Positions 21,209 to 30,900 of a DNA stretch of 64,000 nt are shown here, in pieces. Below the pieces are notes generated by a model. The model was not told the DNA's origin and ran no database searches. It saw only the letters and a list, made by a program, of their open reading frames with translations. The first letter of the stretch is position 1. Each line of letters opens with the position of its first letter. Location of the stretch: positions 29,474-93,473 of the forward strand of contig JAQBPR010000093.1 in assembly GCA_028287395.1 (NCBI GenBank). The letters are read 5' to 3'. The position numbers and the translations under genes are program-made. This DNA is from Bacilli bacterium. Its GTDB lineage: Bacteria; Bacillota; Bacilli; Paenibacillales; NBRC-103111.

Positions 21209-22042
21209 TTATGTTAAGCCAATCCAAGCTACCATTCTGCCTGTTTTCCCGTTTTCTTTACGATGGGAGAAAAATAAATCAGTTCGACAACTTGTGCACA
21301 ATTCTGATACTTCGATGTTACTTGGGCTAATTCCTGCTTTTATCATAATTTGTTGGTTTAATTGTTGCAAGTTTAACATGAATTTTCCATTTTCCTTCTT
21401 CTTAAAAACCGGTTTATAACCTGTTGTTACCTCATCAAGGGATTTTACCTTGTCCATGACCTTCTCATCCACTTCAAAACAGCAAACGCCAATTGAAGGA
21501 CCTATGGTCGCATTGATATCGCTAGGCATGCTGCCAAAGGACTGCCGCATCGCAGCAATCGTTGCTGCCGCTACACGCAGTACTGTACCTTTCCAGCCAG
21601 CATGCGCTAAGCCGACTGCTTTATGTACAGGATCGTAAAAATAAAGCGGCACACAGTCAGCAAACAATGCACCTAAGCATATCCCCGCTTGTTGTGTAAT
21701 AAAAGCATCCGTAGCTTGGATCGCCGTTTCAAGCGAGTCAATTCCTTTACCCTTGTCCAACGAAGTAACAAGCTTTACATGACATCCGTGTACCTGATTA
21801 CCGTACGTCCATGAATCAATTGGAAAATCTATGGCTGCTGCAACTCGTGTCCGATTAGCTACTACATCATCGTTCAGATCTGCCACATGCAATCCGCAGT
21901 TTAACGAATCAAATGGTTTTTGGCTTACTCCGCCCAAACGGGAAGAAAAACCCGCCCTGAGATTCGGAAATTTTGTTTGCCAGGCAGAAATGAATAACAG
22001 ATCCGAGTTAGTACCTTTTGTTGAATTTACAAACGGTTCCAT
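21209..22042 (-). CDS. pgeF: Purine nucleoside phosphorylase / laccase-domain protein (YlmD, PgeF-like)
   Basis: 277 aa. Metal-binding motifs of the YfiH/PgeF family are present: HVADLND with His near residue 52, the Cys in LFADCVPLYFYD and the His in GLAHAGWKGT. In E. coli PgeF removes wrong amino acids from UDP-MurNAc peptides, and family members have purine nucleoside phosphorylase activity. The ATG at 22042 follows GGGGGG better than the GTG one codon earlier. Confidence 0.88.
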   Translation of the reverse strand: MEPFVNSTKGTNSDLLFISAWQTKFPNLRAGFSSRLGGVSQKPFDSLNCGLHVADLNDDVVANRTRVAAAIDFPIDSWTYGNQVHGCHVKLVTSLDKGKGIDSLETAIQATDAFITQQAGICLGALFADCVPLYFYDPVHKAVGLAHAGWKGTVLRVAAATIAAMRQSFGSMPSDINATIGPSIGVCCFEVDEKVMDKVKSLDEVTTGYKPVFKKKENGKFMLNLQQLNQQIMIKAGISPSNIEVSELCTSCRTDLFFSHRKENGKTGRMVAWIGLT

Positions 22043-22103
22043 CACATTTCCCCCCAGCCATTTATTATGATTGTATTATATTAACACATGTGAAAAGCAA
22101 TTG

Positions 22104-22412
22104 TTATCTGTCTCGAGATGGGCGACTATAATCCTGTATGGAATCGCCCTCTTCCGCAGAGCGATATATCCGCGTATCGTCCAGCTTTACGAGCACGACA
22201 TCCAGACCAATTTTCACTATGTTTTTCCAAGGAATCACTACATCTGTTCCACCACCACCGAAAAAACCAAAAAACTTACCTTGAGTCGAAGGAACCACAA
22301 TAGAATCGATTCTCCCTTGTCGAAGATCCAGCTCCAAATCGCTTACTTGCCCAAGTTTTTTGCCGTCTACAATATTGATTACATCTTTGGATTGGAAATC
22401 CGAGATTTTCAC
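22104..22412 (-). CDS. ylmC: YlmC/YmxH family PRC-barrel protein
   Basis: About 102 aa. The body VKISDFQSKDVINIVDGKKLG to VVIPWKNIVKIGLDVVLVKL matches the sporulation protein YlmC/YmxH family, with a small beta-barrel. The longest frame adds 36 residues that overlap the sigG terminator. The GTG at 22412 aligns with the known N-terminus and has GGTGAT upstream. The function is unknown. After it come a basic, Ser-rich tail and then pgeF. Confidence 0.82.
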   Translation of the reverse strand: MKISDFQSKDVINIVDGKKLGQVSDLELDLRQGRIDSIVVPSTQGKFFGFFGGGGTDVVIPWKNIVKIGLDVVLVKLDDTRIYRSAEEGDSIQDYSRPSRDR

Positions 22413-22499
22413 GAGGTAATCACCACGTATCCTGTTTTTTTGGATGAACTCATCCCTTATTACTATATGTATTTGTCTAGGAAAATGTTCGAATTGCAT

Positions 22500-22533
22500 A
22501 AAAAAAGTCATTCTCAGCATGAACTGGAATGAC
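22500..22533 (-). terminator. Rho-independent terminator after sigG
   Basis: Minus-strand stem GTCATTC-CAG / CTG-A-GAATGAC around TTCATG, then seven T. It begins 15 nt past the sigG stop, so ylmC and later genes need their own promoter. No clear one was found in 22413-22499. Confidence 0.85.
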
Positions 22534-22547
22534 CTTATAACTTCTTA

Positions 22548-23330
22548 CTACGATTTTACATGTTTTTGCATTTGCGAAATGGCCGATTTTTCCAATCGCG
22601 ATACCTGTGCTTGGGAAATGCCGATTTCATCTGCGACTTCCATTTGGGTCTTCCCTTCAAAAAAACGCATCGATAAAATCATTTTTTCTCTGGCATTCAG
22701 CTTGCGCATCCCTTCTCGAAGAGCAATTCCTTCAATCCAGGTCACATCTTTATGACGGTCATCGCTAATTTGATCCATAACATAAATCGGATCGCCGCCA
22801 TCATGATAAATGGGTTCAAATAATGATACCGGATCCTGAATTGCATCTAACGCAAAAACAACATCTTCCTTTGGCACATTTAACGCTTCGGCAATTTCAT
22901 AGATCGTTGGTTCACGTGAATTGATGTTGGTCAGGTTGTCCCTCACCTGAAGAGCCTTATAAGCAATATCACGCAATGAGCGTGAGACCCTAATGGGATT
23001 ATTGTCGCGCAAGTAACGACGTATTTCCCCGATAATCATAGGGACCGCGTAGGTTGAAAACTTGACGTTTTGGCCTAAATCAAAATTATCAATTGCCTTC
23101 ATTAGACCGATACAACCGACTTGAAACAGATCATCCACAAATTCACCGCGATTGTTAAAACGTTGAATGACGCTTAATACCAGCCTTAAGTTACCATTAA
23201 CCAGCTTTTCTCTGGCGGACCGTTCTTTTTTTGTCTGCAGTTGAACGAATAATTCGCGCATTTCTGCGTTGGTAAGGACAGGCAGCTTTGCGGTATCCAC
23301 ACCACAAATCTCGACTTTATTTCGGGTCAC
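22548..23330 (-). CDS. sigG: Forespore sigma factor sigma-G
   Basis: Late forespore RNA polymerase sigma factor, 260 aa. The opening MTRNKVEICGVDTAKLPVL is diagnostic. Region 2 contains DDLFQVGCIGLMKAIDNFD, and region 4.2 contains a helix-turn-helix in TQMEVADEIGISQAQVSRLE near the C-terminus. It starts at GTG with GGGAGGT 8 nt upstream. A sigma-F/G-type promoter is found in the 63-nt gap after sigE, and read-through from spoIIGA-sigE is also possible. A terminator follows the gene. Confidence 0.96.
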   Translation of the reverse strand: MTRNKVEICGVDTAKLPVLTNAEMRELFVQLQTKKERSAREKLVNGNLRLVLSVIQRFNNRGEFVDDLFQVGCIGLMKAIDNFDLGQNVKFSTYAVPMIIGEIRRYLRDNNPIRVSRSLRDIAYKALQVRDNLTNINSREPTIYEIAEALNVPKEDVVFALDAIQDPVSLFEPIYHDGGDPIYVMDQISDDRHKDVTWIEGIALREGMRKLNAREKMILSMRFFEGKTQMEVADEIGISQAQVSRLEKSAISQMQKHVKS

Positions 23331-23361
23331 CGTGATTACCTCCCAAGGAGAAACATTAATG

Positions 23362-23392
23362 TTAATTATCCCCGAGGAAGTTTTTTTTATGC
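23362..23392 (-). promoter_or_regulatory. Probable sigma-F (or sigma-G) promoter of sigG
   Basis: GCATA (23392-23388), 16-bp spacer, GGATAATTAA (23371-23362) on the minus strand, close to the sigma-F pattern GYATA-N16-GGNNANAHT. The spacing of 16 and the GG at the -10 support forespore control. This agrees with the known dependence of B. subtilis sigG on sigma-F. Confidence 0.7.
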
Positions 23393-23393
23393 C

Positions 23394-24116
23394 TTAAACC
23401 ATCTTATTAAATTCTTTTCGCAGACGTTTAATAATCCGTTTTTCCAGTCTTGAAATATAGGATTGCGATATACCCAGTAAATCCGCTACATCCTTCTGCG
23501 TTTTTTCCTCTCCATCCGAAAGTCCAAAACGAAGCTCCATAATGACTCGTTCCCGTTCCGACAATTTGTCAAGCGCTTTATGCAGCAGCTTGCGATCCAC
23601 TTGTTCTTCAATGTTACGGTAAATGGTATCATTCTCAGTTCCCAGCACATCAGATAAAAGTAACTCATTACCATCCCAATCAATATTGAGCGGTTCATCA
23701 AAAGAAACCTCCGTCCGCGTTTTATTATTCCTGCGCAAATGCATCAATATCTCATTTTCAATGCACCGGGAGGCGTAAGTAGCTAGCTTGATCTTTTTTT
23801 CTGGATCAAACGTGTTCACCGCCTTTATTAAACCAATGGCTCCAATCGAAACCAAATCTTCGATGTTGATCCCCGTATTCTCAAACTTTCTTGCAATATA
23901 AACAACAAGACGAAGGTTACGTTCAATTAACATAGCACGAATAGCCGAATCCCCTGAGGTAAGCTTTTGCAATAAAAACTCTTCTTCCTCACGCGTTAAC
24001 GGCGGCGGCAGCGCCTCGCTTCCACCGATATAATAGATTTCATTATTCTTCAATCCCATCAGCAATAAAAATCGATAATACCGCCATTGCAGCAATAGTT
24101 TCCACCGATAAACCAT
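23394..24116 (-). CDS. sigE: Pro-sigma-E, mother-cell sigma factor precursor
   Basis: 240 aa from the ATG at 24116. A pro-sequence of about 30 residues (basic and hydrophobic, [19 protein letters not shown]) precedes [15 protein letters not shown], the usual SpoIIGA processing region. Region 2 ([19 protein letters not shown]) and a region 4 helix-turn-helix ([18 protein letters not shown]) follow. The longest frame starts 11 codons earlier, but that part overlaps the TTAGGAGG ribosome binding site, so 24116 is preferred. A double-hairpin element stands just upstream. Confidence 0.95.
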   Translation of the reverse strand: MVYRWKLLLQWRYYRFLLLMGLKNNEIYYIGGSEALPPPLTREEEEFLLQKLTSGDSAIRAMLIERNLRLVVYIARKFENTGINIEDLVSIGAIGLIKAVNTFDPEKKIKLATYASRCIENEILMHLRRNNKTRTEVSFDEPLNIDWDGNELLLSDVLGTENDTIYRNIEEQVDRKLLHKALDKLSERERVIMELRFGLSDGEEKTQKDVADLLGISQSYISRLEKRIIKRLRKEFNKMV

Positions 24117-24135
24117 GTCTATTTTTCCTCCTAAA

Positions 24136-24164
24136 AGTTTGCTTTGCAAACTGGCTTCGCAAGC
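24136..24164 (-). repeat. Double-hairpin element before the sigE ribosome binding site
   Basis: On the minus strand GCTT-GCG-AAGC is followed by AGTTTGC-AAA-GCAAACT and then TTAGGAGG 1-2 nt later. Stem bases differ from the lspA copies yet pairing is kept. It lies between the spoIIGA stop (24174) and the sigE start. Confidence 0.85.
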
Positions 24165-24173
24165 AGCTGCAAA

Positions 24174-25100
24174 TTATTCATTCGTTTCGATTAATGCTGG
24201 ATGCAATATGGCTTGATAAGCATTATCAGAGCTTAGTCTTCCGCCATCAAAGCCGACGAGCACTTTGCTTGTTGTCATCTGACGATCATTGAACTGCACA
24301 ACCACTTGATCCGGTTTTATCGCTAACATAAATTGTCCACTTTTGTTAATTCCACGAAACGGGATAAGCCTTAATCTTTCCTGACCTTGAAAATCCACAT
24401 GATCCAAGTGAACAAATATTTGTTCCACTTCAGACTGTTGTATGCACTTTAACCAAGCCTCAGGTAAATAAGCTTTCCATGTCTCCGCTTCAACCACCAT
24501 AACGGGCATTTGGGTTAAAGGATCGTACAAGCGGTTGCCCGTATCAATTAATCCTTTGCAGGTAAATATATGAGAATCCACATAAACGGTTACGTCCGTA
24601 ATCCAAGTTAACACTTCTTCTCTTTTCAGTGACATTCGTGACATCCGCACATAAAACCAAAGCGTTCCTAATAAAACAAGAAACACAAATCCCAATCCAA
24701 CTTGAAGTCCAAAGGCAAGCCCGCCTGAATGAGTAAACCATATGCCATTCATCACATCATTCGAGGAAAGCAGAAAATAATGTATCCCTAAAATACCACC
24801 TGCCGCGACGAAATTAACTAGATAAAAAGCACCCAGAATTCGGGCAAATCTCTTAAATCGTCCAAAACCAAAAGTAGAGCATAGCATGAGAATGGAAAAT
24901 CCGAATTTTACTAGGAACGTAAATAAAAAAGACATTTGAGGAAAAAGCATAAAAATAACATAAGCAGCGCCAATTCCGGCGCCTGCAACAACTCTCCAAC
25001 CCTTCACCTTAATTTTTTGTGTCCAAGCAGTTGCTAGTAACAATGCACCGTCAATTGCAAAATTCATAAAAAAAATAAGATCTACATAAACAATCATCAT
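24174..25100 (-). CDS. spoIIGA: Pro-sigma-E processing peptidase SpoIIGA
   Basis: Membrane aspartyl protease that cleaves pro-sigma-E in the mother cell when triggered by SpoIIR. 308 aa. Five hydrophobic segments occupy about residues 5-150. The cytoplasmic protease domain contains the catalytic D186 in GLIDTGNRLYDP. First gene of the spoIIG operon; sigE follows 57 nt later. The upstream region has a long-spacer promoter and a Spo0A box. Confidence 0.94.
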   Translation of the reverse strand: MMIVYVDLIFFMNFAIDGALLLATAWTQKIKVKGWRVVAGAGIGAAYVIFMLFPQMSFLFTFLVKFGFSILMLCSTFGFGRFKRFARILGAFYLVNFVAAGGILGIHYFLLSSNDVMNGIWFTHSGGLAFGLQVGLGFVFLVLLGTLWFYVRMSRMSLKREEVLTWITDVTVYVDSHIFTCKGLIDTGNRLYDPLTQMPVMVVEAETWKAYLPEAWLKCIQQSEVEQIFVHLDHVDFQGQERLRLIPFRGINKSGQFMLAIKPDQVVVQFNDRQMTTSKVLVGFDGGRLSSDNAYQAILHPALIETNE

Positions 25101-25158
25101 CGAAGCCTCCCGAACTTAACTCTCTGCAGCAGACACGCCTCTTGCGATGAATGAGTTC

Positions 25159-25191
25159 AGTATATCGGTTTCACTTTACGAAGTCTGTCTA
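25159..25191 (-). promoter_or_regulatory. spoIIG promoter with long spacer
   Basis: TAGACA (25191-25186), 21-bp spacer, TATACT (25164-25159). The overlong spacer resembles the 22-bp spacer of the B. subtilis spoIIG promoter, which is used by sigma-A only with Spo0A~P. A TGTCGAA box lies at 25219-25225. Confidence 0.65.
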
Positions 25192-25218
25192 AATCCGCCT
25201 TACATTTATGGGTTTTTT

Positions 25219-25225
25219 TGTCGAA
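25219..25225 (+). promoter_or_regulatory. Spo0A (0A) box upstream of spoIIG
   Basis: A perfect TGTCGAA 0A box, about 70 bp upstream of the expected spoIIG start. It overlaps the U-tract of the ftsZ terminator. No second perfect box was seen nearer the -35. Confidence 0.6.
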
Positions 25226-25262
25226 AAAAAGCCCTTAACGTTCAAAAGAACGTTAAGGGCTT
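25224..25262 (-). terminator. Rho-independent terminator after ftsZ
   Basis: A perfect 15-bp stem AAGCCCTTAACGTTC / GAACGTTAAGGGCTT with loop TTTT, followed by a run of T on the minus strand. It begins 31 nt after the ftsZ stop. Confidence 0.95.
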
Positions 25263-25293
25263 AGCTTGAAAAGTTTCAGTAAATAATCATAAA

Positions 25294-26409
25294 TCAATCG
25301 TTCATGCTATTTTTACCACGATTACGTAAGAATGTCGGAATATCCAATTGATCGTTTGTTGCTTGCGCTCCAAAAGGACGCAAATTCTGCACCTTCGCTT
25401 CTGTAGGCTCTGGTTGTACTTGCGAAGCCGGACGACGAATCGGGGAACTGCTAATTTTGTGTTCAAAGCCCGTTGCAATTACGGTTACCTTAATTTCTTC
25501 CTTCATGTTCTCATCAATAATGGCTCCAAAAATAACGTTTACTTCTGGATCAGATGCGGCAATTACAATTTCAGCAGCCTCATTCACTTCATAAAGGCTA
25601 AGATTAGAACCGCCGGTAATGTTCATAATCACACCGCGAGCTCCCTCAATCGAAGTTTCCAAAAGCGGGCTCATAATCGCTTTTTTCGCAGCTTCCGCTG
25701 CGCGATTTTCTCCTGAAGCTATGCCAATCCCCATTAATGCGGACCCACGCTCCGACATAATTGTTTTCACATCGGCAAAATCCAGGTTAATTAAACCAGG
25801 AACCATAATTAAGTCAGAAATCCCTTGAACACCTTGGCGTAGAACATTATCCGCTTCACGGAATGCTTCAATCATTGGTGTTTTCTTATCCACAATCTCC
25901 AATAATCGATCATTCGGAATGACGATTAATGTATCCACTTTTTCTTTTAATGCAGCAATTCCTTGATCGGCATGCGCAGCACGCTTACGACCTTCAAACG
26001 TAAAGGGGCGTGTTACAACGCCAACAGTAAGCGCTCCACACTCCTTAGCAATTTCAGCAATAACTGGTGCAGCTCCTGTACCCGTGCCGCCTCCCATGCC
26101 TGCAGTTACGAAAACTAAATCTGCGCCTTTAATCACCTGAATAATGGCTTCTCGTGACTCTTCAGCAGCTTTTTTCCCTACTTCTGGATTTGCTCCTGCA
26201 CCCAAACCTCGCGTAAGCTTTTCGCCAATTTTCAATTTGATATCTGACTTCGCTAAGTTTAATGCCTGCGCATCGGTATTCACGGTAATGAATCCTACAC
26301 CTTGAATCCCATTCTCAATCATACGATTAACCGCATTACTGCCGCCACCGCCAACTCCGATTACTATAATTTTAGCCATTTGATCCACATCTACATCGAA
26401 TTCCAACAT
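25294..26409 (-). CDS. ftsZ: Cell division GTPase FtsZ
   Basis: Tubulin-like GTPase that polymerises into the Z-ring, 371 aa. The G-box [10 protein letters not shown] lies near residues 104-113 and [18 protein letters not shown] near 11-28. The C-terminal conserved peptide DIPTFLRNR, which docks FtsA and SepF, precedes a short basic end. The longest frame begins at a GTG inside the ribosome binding site GAGGAGG. The ATG at 26409 ([10 protein letters not shown]) is the real start. It follows ftsA by 29 nt. Confidence 0.97.
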   Translation of the reverse strand: MLEFDVDVDQMAKIIVIGVGGGGSNAVNRMIENGIQGVGFITVNTDAQALNLAKSDIKLKIGEKLTRGLGAGANPEVGKKAAEESREAIIQVIKGADLVFVTAGMGGGTGTGAAPVIAEIAKECGALTVGVVTRPFTFEGRKRAAHADQGIAALKEKVDTLIVIPNDRLLEIVDKKTPMIEAFREADNVLRQGVQGISDLIMVPGLINLDFADVKTIMSERGSALMGIGIASGENRAAEAAKKAIMSPLLETSIEGARGVIMNITGGSNLSLYEVNEAAEIVIAASDPEVNVIFGAIIDENMKEEIKVTVIATGFEHKISSSPIRRPASQVQPEPTEAKVQNLRPFGAQATNDQLDIPTFLRNRGKNSMND

Positions 26410-26438
26410 AGCGATTACTATCCTCCTCACAAAAGCTT

Positions 26439-27671
26439 CTAAATATAGTCACTTAACCAATTTTTAAATTTTTCAATCAGGTTTGCTTTTCCGGTATCTG
26501 ATTTTTTGGCTGTTATGTTTTTCACATAAGCAACGCTCCGATTTTTGACGGATTTGGAAACAAATTGAATGATACCTACCCCACTTGTAAATGAAGGATC
26601 ACGTACACCAATATAATCAGGTATGGCAATTCTAACCGAAGCGGCGAGTTCAGATTGTGCATGAGCTAACATACCCGGCATTGAAACCGTACCCCCTGTG
26701 AGAACATAACCACCGGGTGCGTCTCCGTAGCCTAAACGATATACTTCGGTGCGAATCAGTTGAAATATTTCCTGAACTCTAGGTTCAATGATACTGGCTA
26801 ACTCCACCTGCGTGAATTCTTTTTCAACATTACTGCCGATTCTCGGCACTTTAAAACCTTGTTCAGGTGCAGCAATATCAATCAATGCGCAGCCAAATTT
26901 AAGCTTCATCTTCTCGGCATGTTCCATCTGAGTATGCAAACCGATCGAAATATCATTGGTTATGAACTCTCCGCCAATAGGTAATGTGGAAGTAGCGGCA
27001 ATGGCACCGTTCTCAAATACAGCAATAGTTGTAGCGCCTGCACCGATATCTACCATTACTGTTCCAATGGACTTCTCATCCTTGGACAATGTCAATTGCC
27101 CCGCTGCGAGGGACATCAAAATTAAACTGGATGCATTCAGCCCGGATTTATCCACAACACGGCGAAGATTATGAATGGCCGTTTTAGCACCCGTAATGAT
27201 TGTAGCCTCAACTTCAAGTCGTACACCAATCATCCCGCGCGGATCATGGATTCCTTCTAAGCCATCCACTAAATATTGTTTCGGTACAACACCGATAATT
27301 TCTCGTTCAGGCGGTAAGGCAATCACTTTAGCAGCTTGCAGCACTCTTACAATATCTTCTTCACTAATTTCTCTGTCTTCGTTTGAAACCGCGACAACAC
27401 CGTGACTTGTTTGAAGGGTAATATGACTGCCCGATATTCCAACGTATACATCGGATATTTGTACTCCGACCATGCGTTCTGCATTTTCAATTGCATTGCG
27501 AATCGATTGAACCGTTTGATCAATATCGACGATTGCGCCTTTGCGAATGCCTTCCGAATCGGCAGAACCCACACCAATTATATTAATGGATCCGTTCGAT
27601 ACTTCTCCAATAATCGTGCGTACTTTGGATGTACCGATGTCCAAACTAACAATGACTTCATTGTTACTCAA
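26439..27671 (-). CDS. ftsA: Cell division protein FtsA
   Basis: Actin-like ATPase tethering FtsZ to the membrane, 410 aa. The phosphate-1 motif [16 protein letters not shown] is at about residues 8-23, with the 1C domain following and [19 protein letters not shown] near 203. The C-terminal amphipathic helix [13 protein letters not shown] is the membrane target sequence. It starts at TTG with TAGGAGGTG 7 nt upstream. Because terminators close both divIB and the glucanase unit upstream, it needs its own promoter. None is obvious in 27672-27860. Confidence 0.95.
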   Translation of the reverse strand: MSNNEVIVSLDIGTSKVRTIIGEVSNGSINIIGVGSADSEGIRKGAIVDIDQTVQSIRNAIENAERMVGVQISDVYVGISGSHITLQTSHGVVAVSNEDREISEEDIVRVLQAAKVIALPPEREIIGVVPKQYLVDGLEGIHDPRGMIGVRLEVEATIITGAKTAIHNLRRVVDKSGLNASSLILMSLAAGQLTLSKDEKSIGTVMVDIGAGATTIAVFENGAIAATSTLPIGGEFITNDISIGLHTQMEHAEKMKLKFGCALIDIAAPEQGFKVPRIGSNVEKEFTQVELASIIEPRVQEIFQLIRTEVYRLGYGDAPGGYVLTGGTVSMPGMLAHAQSELAASVRIAIPDYIGVRDPSFTSGVGIIQFVSKSVKNRSVAYVKNITAKKSDTGKANLIEKFKNWLSDYI

Positions 27672-27860
27672 CCCGTGGCACCTCCTAAAACGTTCTTAAT
27701 ATAGCTTTTGTACATATTCAACATGGTTGTTGTATTCCCTCTTTTTTTCACAAAATTTTTGCAAGGTAAAAATTGGCTAGTAAATTACGTAGCCCATAAA
27801 ATCAAGTTTACCATTATTTATATCTGATGAGTAGTTTTATTTTCGTTTAAATAAAGAATA
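27672..27860 (-). other. AT-rich leader of ftsA without a recognised promoter
   Basis: The 189-nt stretch between the glucanase terminator and the ftsA TTG must hold the ftsA-ftsZ promoter unless read-through is used. It is AT-rich, but no pair of good -35/-10 hexamers at 16-18 bp was found. TTGATT near 27797 with a weak TACTAG is the nearest. Confidence 0.4.
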
Positions 27861-27902
27861 ATCGCCTTACCCCATCCTGATTTGGATAGGGATAAGGCGA
27901 TC
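27861..27902 (-). terminator. Rho-independent terminator after the GH87-type gene
   Basis: On the minus strand ATCGCCTTATCCCTATCC pairs (two mismatches) with GGATGGGGTAAGGCGAT around a short AAATCA-type loop, then ATTCTTTATTT. It begins 92 nt after the stop codon of the large secreted protein. Confidence 0.85.
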
Positions 27903-27993
27903 TTGTGACTATTCTAGAAATCTTACTATTTATTGATTAAATTCATCGTTTGCAGCATGTGTTCTAAGATAAAATTGTCTGTATTTGAATTAG

Positions 27994-30900
27994 TTACTCG
28001 TGTTGATGGTCGTGTTGATGGTGGTCGGATTGGGGATCAGCTAAGATAGTAATAGTCTTCGTACTTACGATTCCTGATCCATCTTGCGCAGCAGCTTTCA
28101 CAGTTACTGTACCGTTCTCTTTTGCTGTTAAGAGACCTTGATCGCTTATACTTGCAGCACCTGTGCCTGATACAACACTCCATGTTACGGCATTGTTGCT
28201 GGCATTCCCCGGTAAGACTACTGCATTCATCTGCAGTGTGCTTCCATTCAATACCATGGTTGTATTTCCTGCTGCCGCTACACTAATATTCGTAACGAGA
28301 GTATCCAAATCGGATATATTCAAGTTAGAGCCTGCTTTGTTGGATACTGCCCCCAATTTGGCATTCCTGATTGTGAAGTTTTTCATAGTTATGTTACCTG
28401 ATGCAGTACTAGCCGCTTCAACAGCATTAAGCCCTGCACCGTCTATGACTAGACCATCAATCGAGACATGGTTAGTGGAGGAAGTTCCTTGAAGGGACAA
28501 CCCTTGGAACGTGCTGTTCAAGGCAATATTGTCCTTGATTTGGACGTCGCTGTTAATTGGGAGAGAATCTGCATATACCCAAATCGCGCCAAAATTTAAT
28601 CCCAAACCATTATCGCGACTTCCCGCACGAATCATTGTGTTGCGTTCAACCACTGTTGTACCAGCCAGTGGTGTCGGATCAAAACGAGTCGATACCGCTA
28701 TGCCTCCGCCAGCGTTAATCGTATCCGTTAACACATTATCTGTCATTTTATTATCTTTACCGCCAAACACTACCATATTATCGGCTAACCAAGGCATCTG
28801 CACCGTGTCGAAACGGAATGTGTTGTTATCGGTATAATCGTCCGGATGCCCGCTTGTTAAAGTGGACCACATAGCCAATCCATCGTCACCTGGGTACCGC
28901 ACATTGGTTTGCTCTACCATACTGTTTTTCGTATTGATGCTGAAGTTGATTCCATCCGCCATCGTATCGCGAATTCTCAAACCGGCAACATAGAATCCAT
29001 CGGTATAGGCATCGCCATTGAAGCCAAATTCTGTCTTTGGACGGGTAATCCACATCCCTGTTTTGGTATGTTCAATCCATACGCTTTGAATCGTTGAACC
29101 AGGTCCAAAGGCACCCTCGAATCCATTGGTATGCGCATTGTCATCGCGAATATTGAGATCGCCGTCAATCGCCAAATCATAAACGCGGATGTTGCTGCCG
29201 TTTCCATAAAATTTTGCTCCTATCAAGGTCGTGTACCACATACCCGCTCCTCTAATAGTTACATCATCCAGGAAGATTAATGGATTCGCTGCCCCCTCAT
29301 CCTTAACTATAAATGTACCCGCCGGGATCCAAACACCTTTATGTTGTGATTTAGCGTCAATTATAGTTGCTCTTAAAGCTGCCGTATCATCTGATCCATC
29401 ATTCGCAGTCGCTCCATGCTCGGTTATCGAGATAAAGCCAGCAGGCATGGTATATGCAGAGGTTGGAGCTTGCTCCATATCGGCAAAGTCGATAATAACG
29501 TAGGAAGGATTTGCATTCGTTTTTCTTAGACTTATCTTAGCTCCCGCCGGAATATTTTGACCAATGAGAACATGCGTTTCGTCAAAGAAACGATGCGGGC
29601 TGCCCTGAGCCGGATCTTTAGACCAAGGATAGTTTCCGTATTCCCAAGCAAACTTGGAAGTTAAATTGATAGTTTTAATTAAAGCATCATTCACATATAA
29701 ACCAACACTTGCATTCGTTGATCCGTCTGGAATGGAATAACGGAGCACAAGCGAATTTGCCGGTTTTGCTAAAGTAAAATTAACGTGCTGAGCGGTTCCC
29801 GTTAACTGTACCGCCTCTCTACCCGAAGCTTCGGAAGCAACCTCATGGTATGCGCGAGCTGGACCGATAAGTGTACCATTCGTATCACTATTCTCAGCTT
29901 CATACGTAATATAAGTTTGATTGGCACCCCTGTATGCTATATTCACATCGTTTAGAACTGTAAGTGAATTGATACCCACTTGCCCGCTGTCCGTGCTGTC
30001 CAACTCTAATGAAACAGAATTGTAGCCTGTTCTTAATGGCAGTTTAACCGGTACAACCGCCTTTGCGTTCCCGTTTTTTGTAGGCGCAAAGGACAGCTGC
30101 TGCACCTTTAAACCATTTACATACAGGCTTAATGTCTGATGGGTGCTTGTTGGATTGGCATATTGAATTTTTGCATCGTAACGATCATCAGCTTGCGCAT
30201 TTACGGCAAAAATTACTTTATCTCCTGTATTGGCGAAGTGATTCACGTATCCATTGCTTGTTGTTTGCACAGAACCGCTAATAAAAGCATTTTCTGCTTC
30301 ATAGCTGATATCGCGGGGTACTTCTGTAAACATCCAGAGTTCAGTATCTAACTGATCGCTGTTCACAGTGCCATGCTGAACGTAAGTTTTTGTGCTATTT
30401 TGATAAATATAATCATGTGATGGAAGTGCACTTGAGATTTTTTTATAGCCCAAGAAATCATCAATCATCCATTGAGATCCTAAAACATTCTTATCGCTGT
30501 AAGCAGCTATTATATTCACTTGATCTCCCTCAATCGCAATTAGGTGACCCGTGGAACGGTTTTTGATCAGCTTATGACCGTTAAAGTCTTCCACCAGCCA
30601 TTGTGAGGTTAAATTATTTTGCGATTTTAAATCTTTGTACATAACAGTGCCGTCATTTTCAATAAGATATTTGCCTGTCGATTTATTAAGGATCGTTACA
30701 TAATTTGAATCATCAAATACTTTCGTCGCTGTGTTTCTATTTAAATCGACACTAACTGCAGGAGTGTGAGTAACACTTGGTGCAGCTTCTGCTGTCCACT
30801 GAAGCGATGGAAGTGTGTTGGAATAAAGTCCCCGCTCCGCATATCCTGCCGCATTTTTAACGTTTATATATTCATCGTTATAACTGCCGTTGTTACTGCG

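Noticed and set aside
25224..25262. ftsZ terminator as bidirectional
   Set aside because: On the plus strand the stem is followed by AGCTTGAAAAG, without a T-run, and no plus-strand gene ends there.
28800..29460. Pectate lyase as identity of the beta-helix domain
   Set aside because: The fold is shared, but the Asp triad spacing and the preceding PANSLVLRYSIP module point to GH87.
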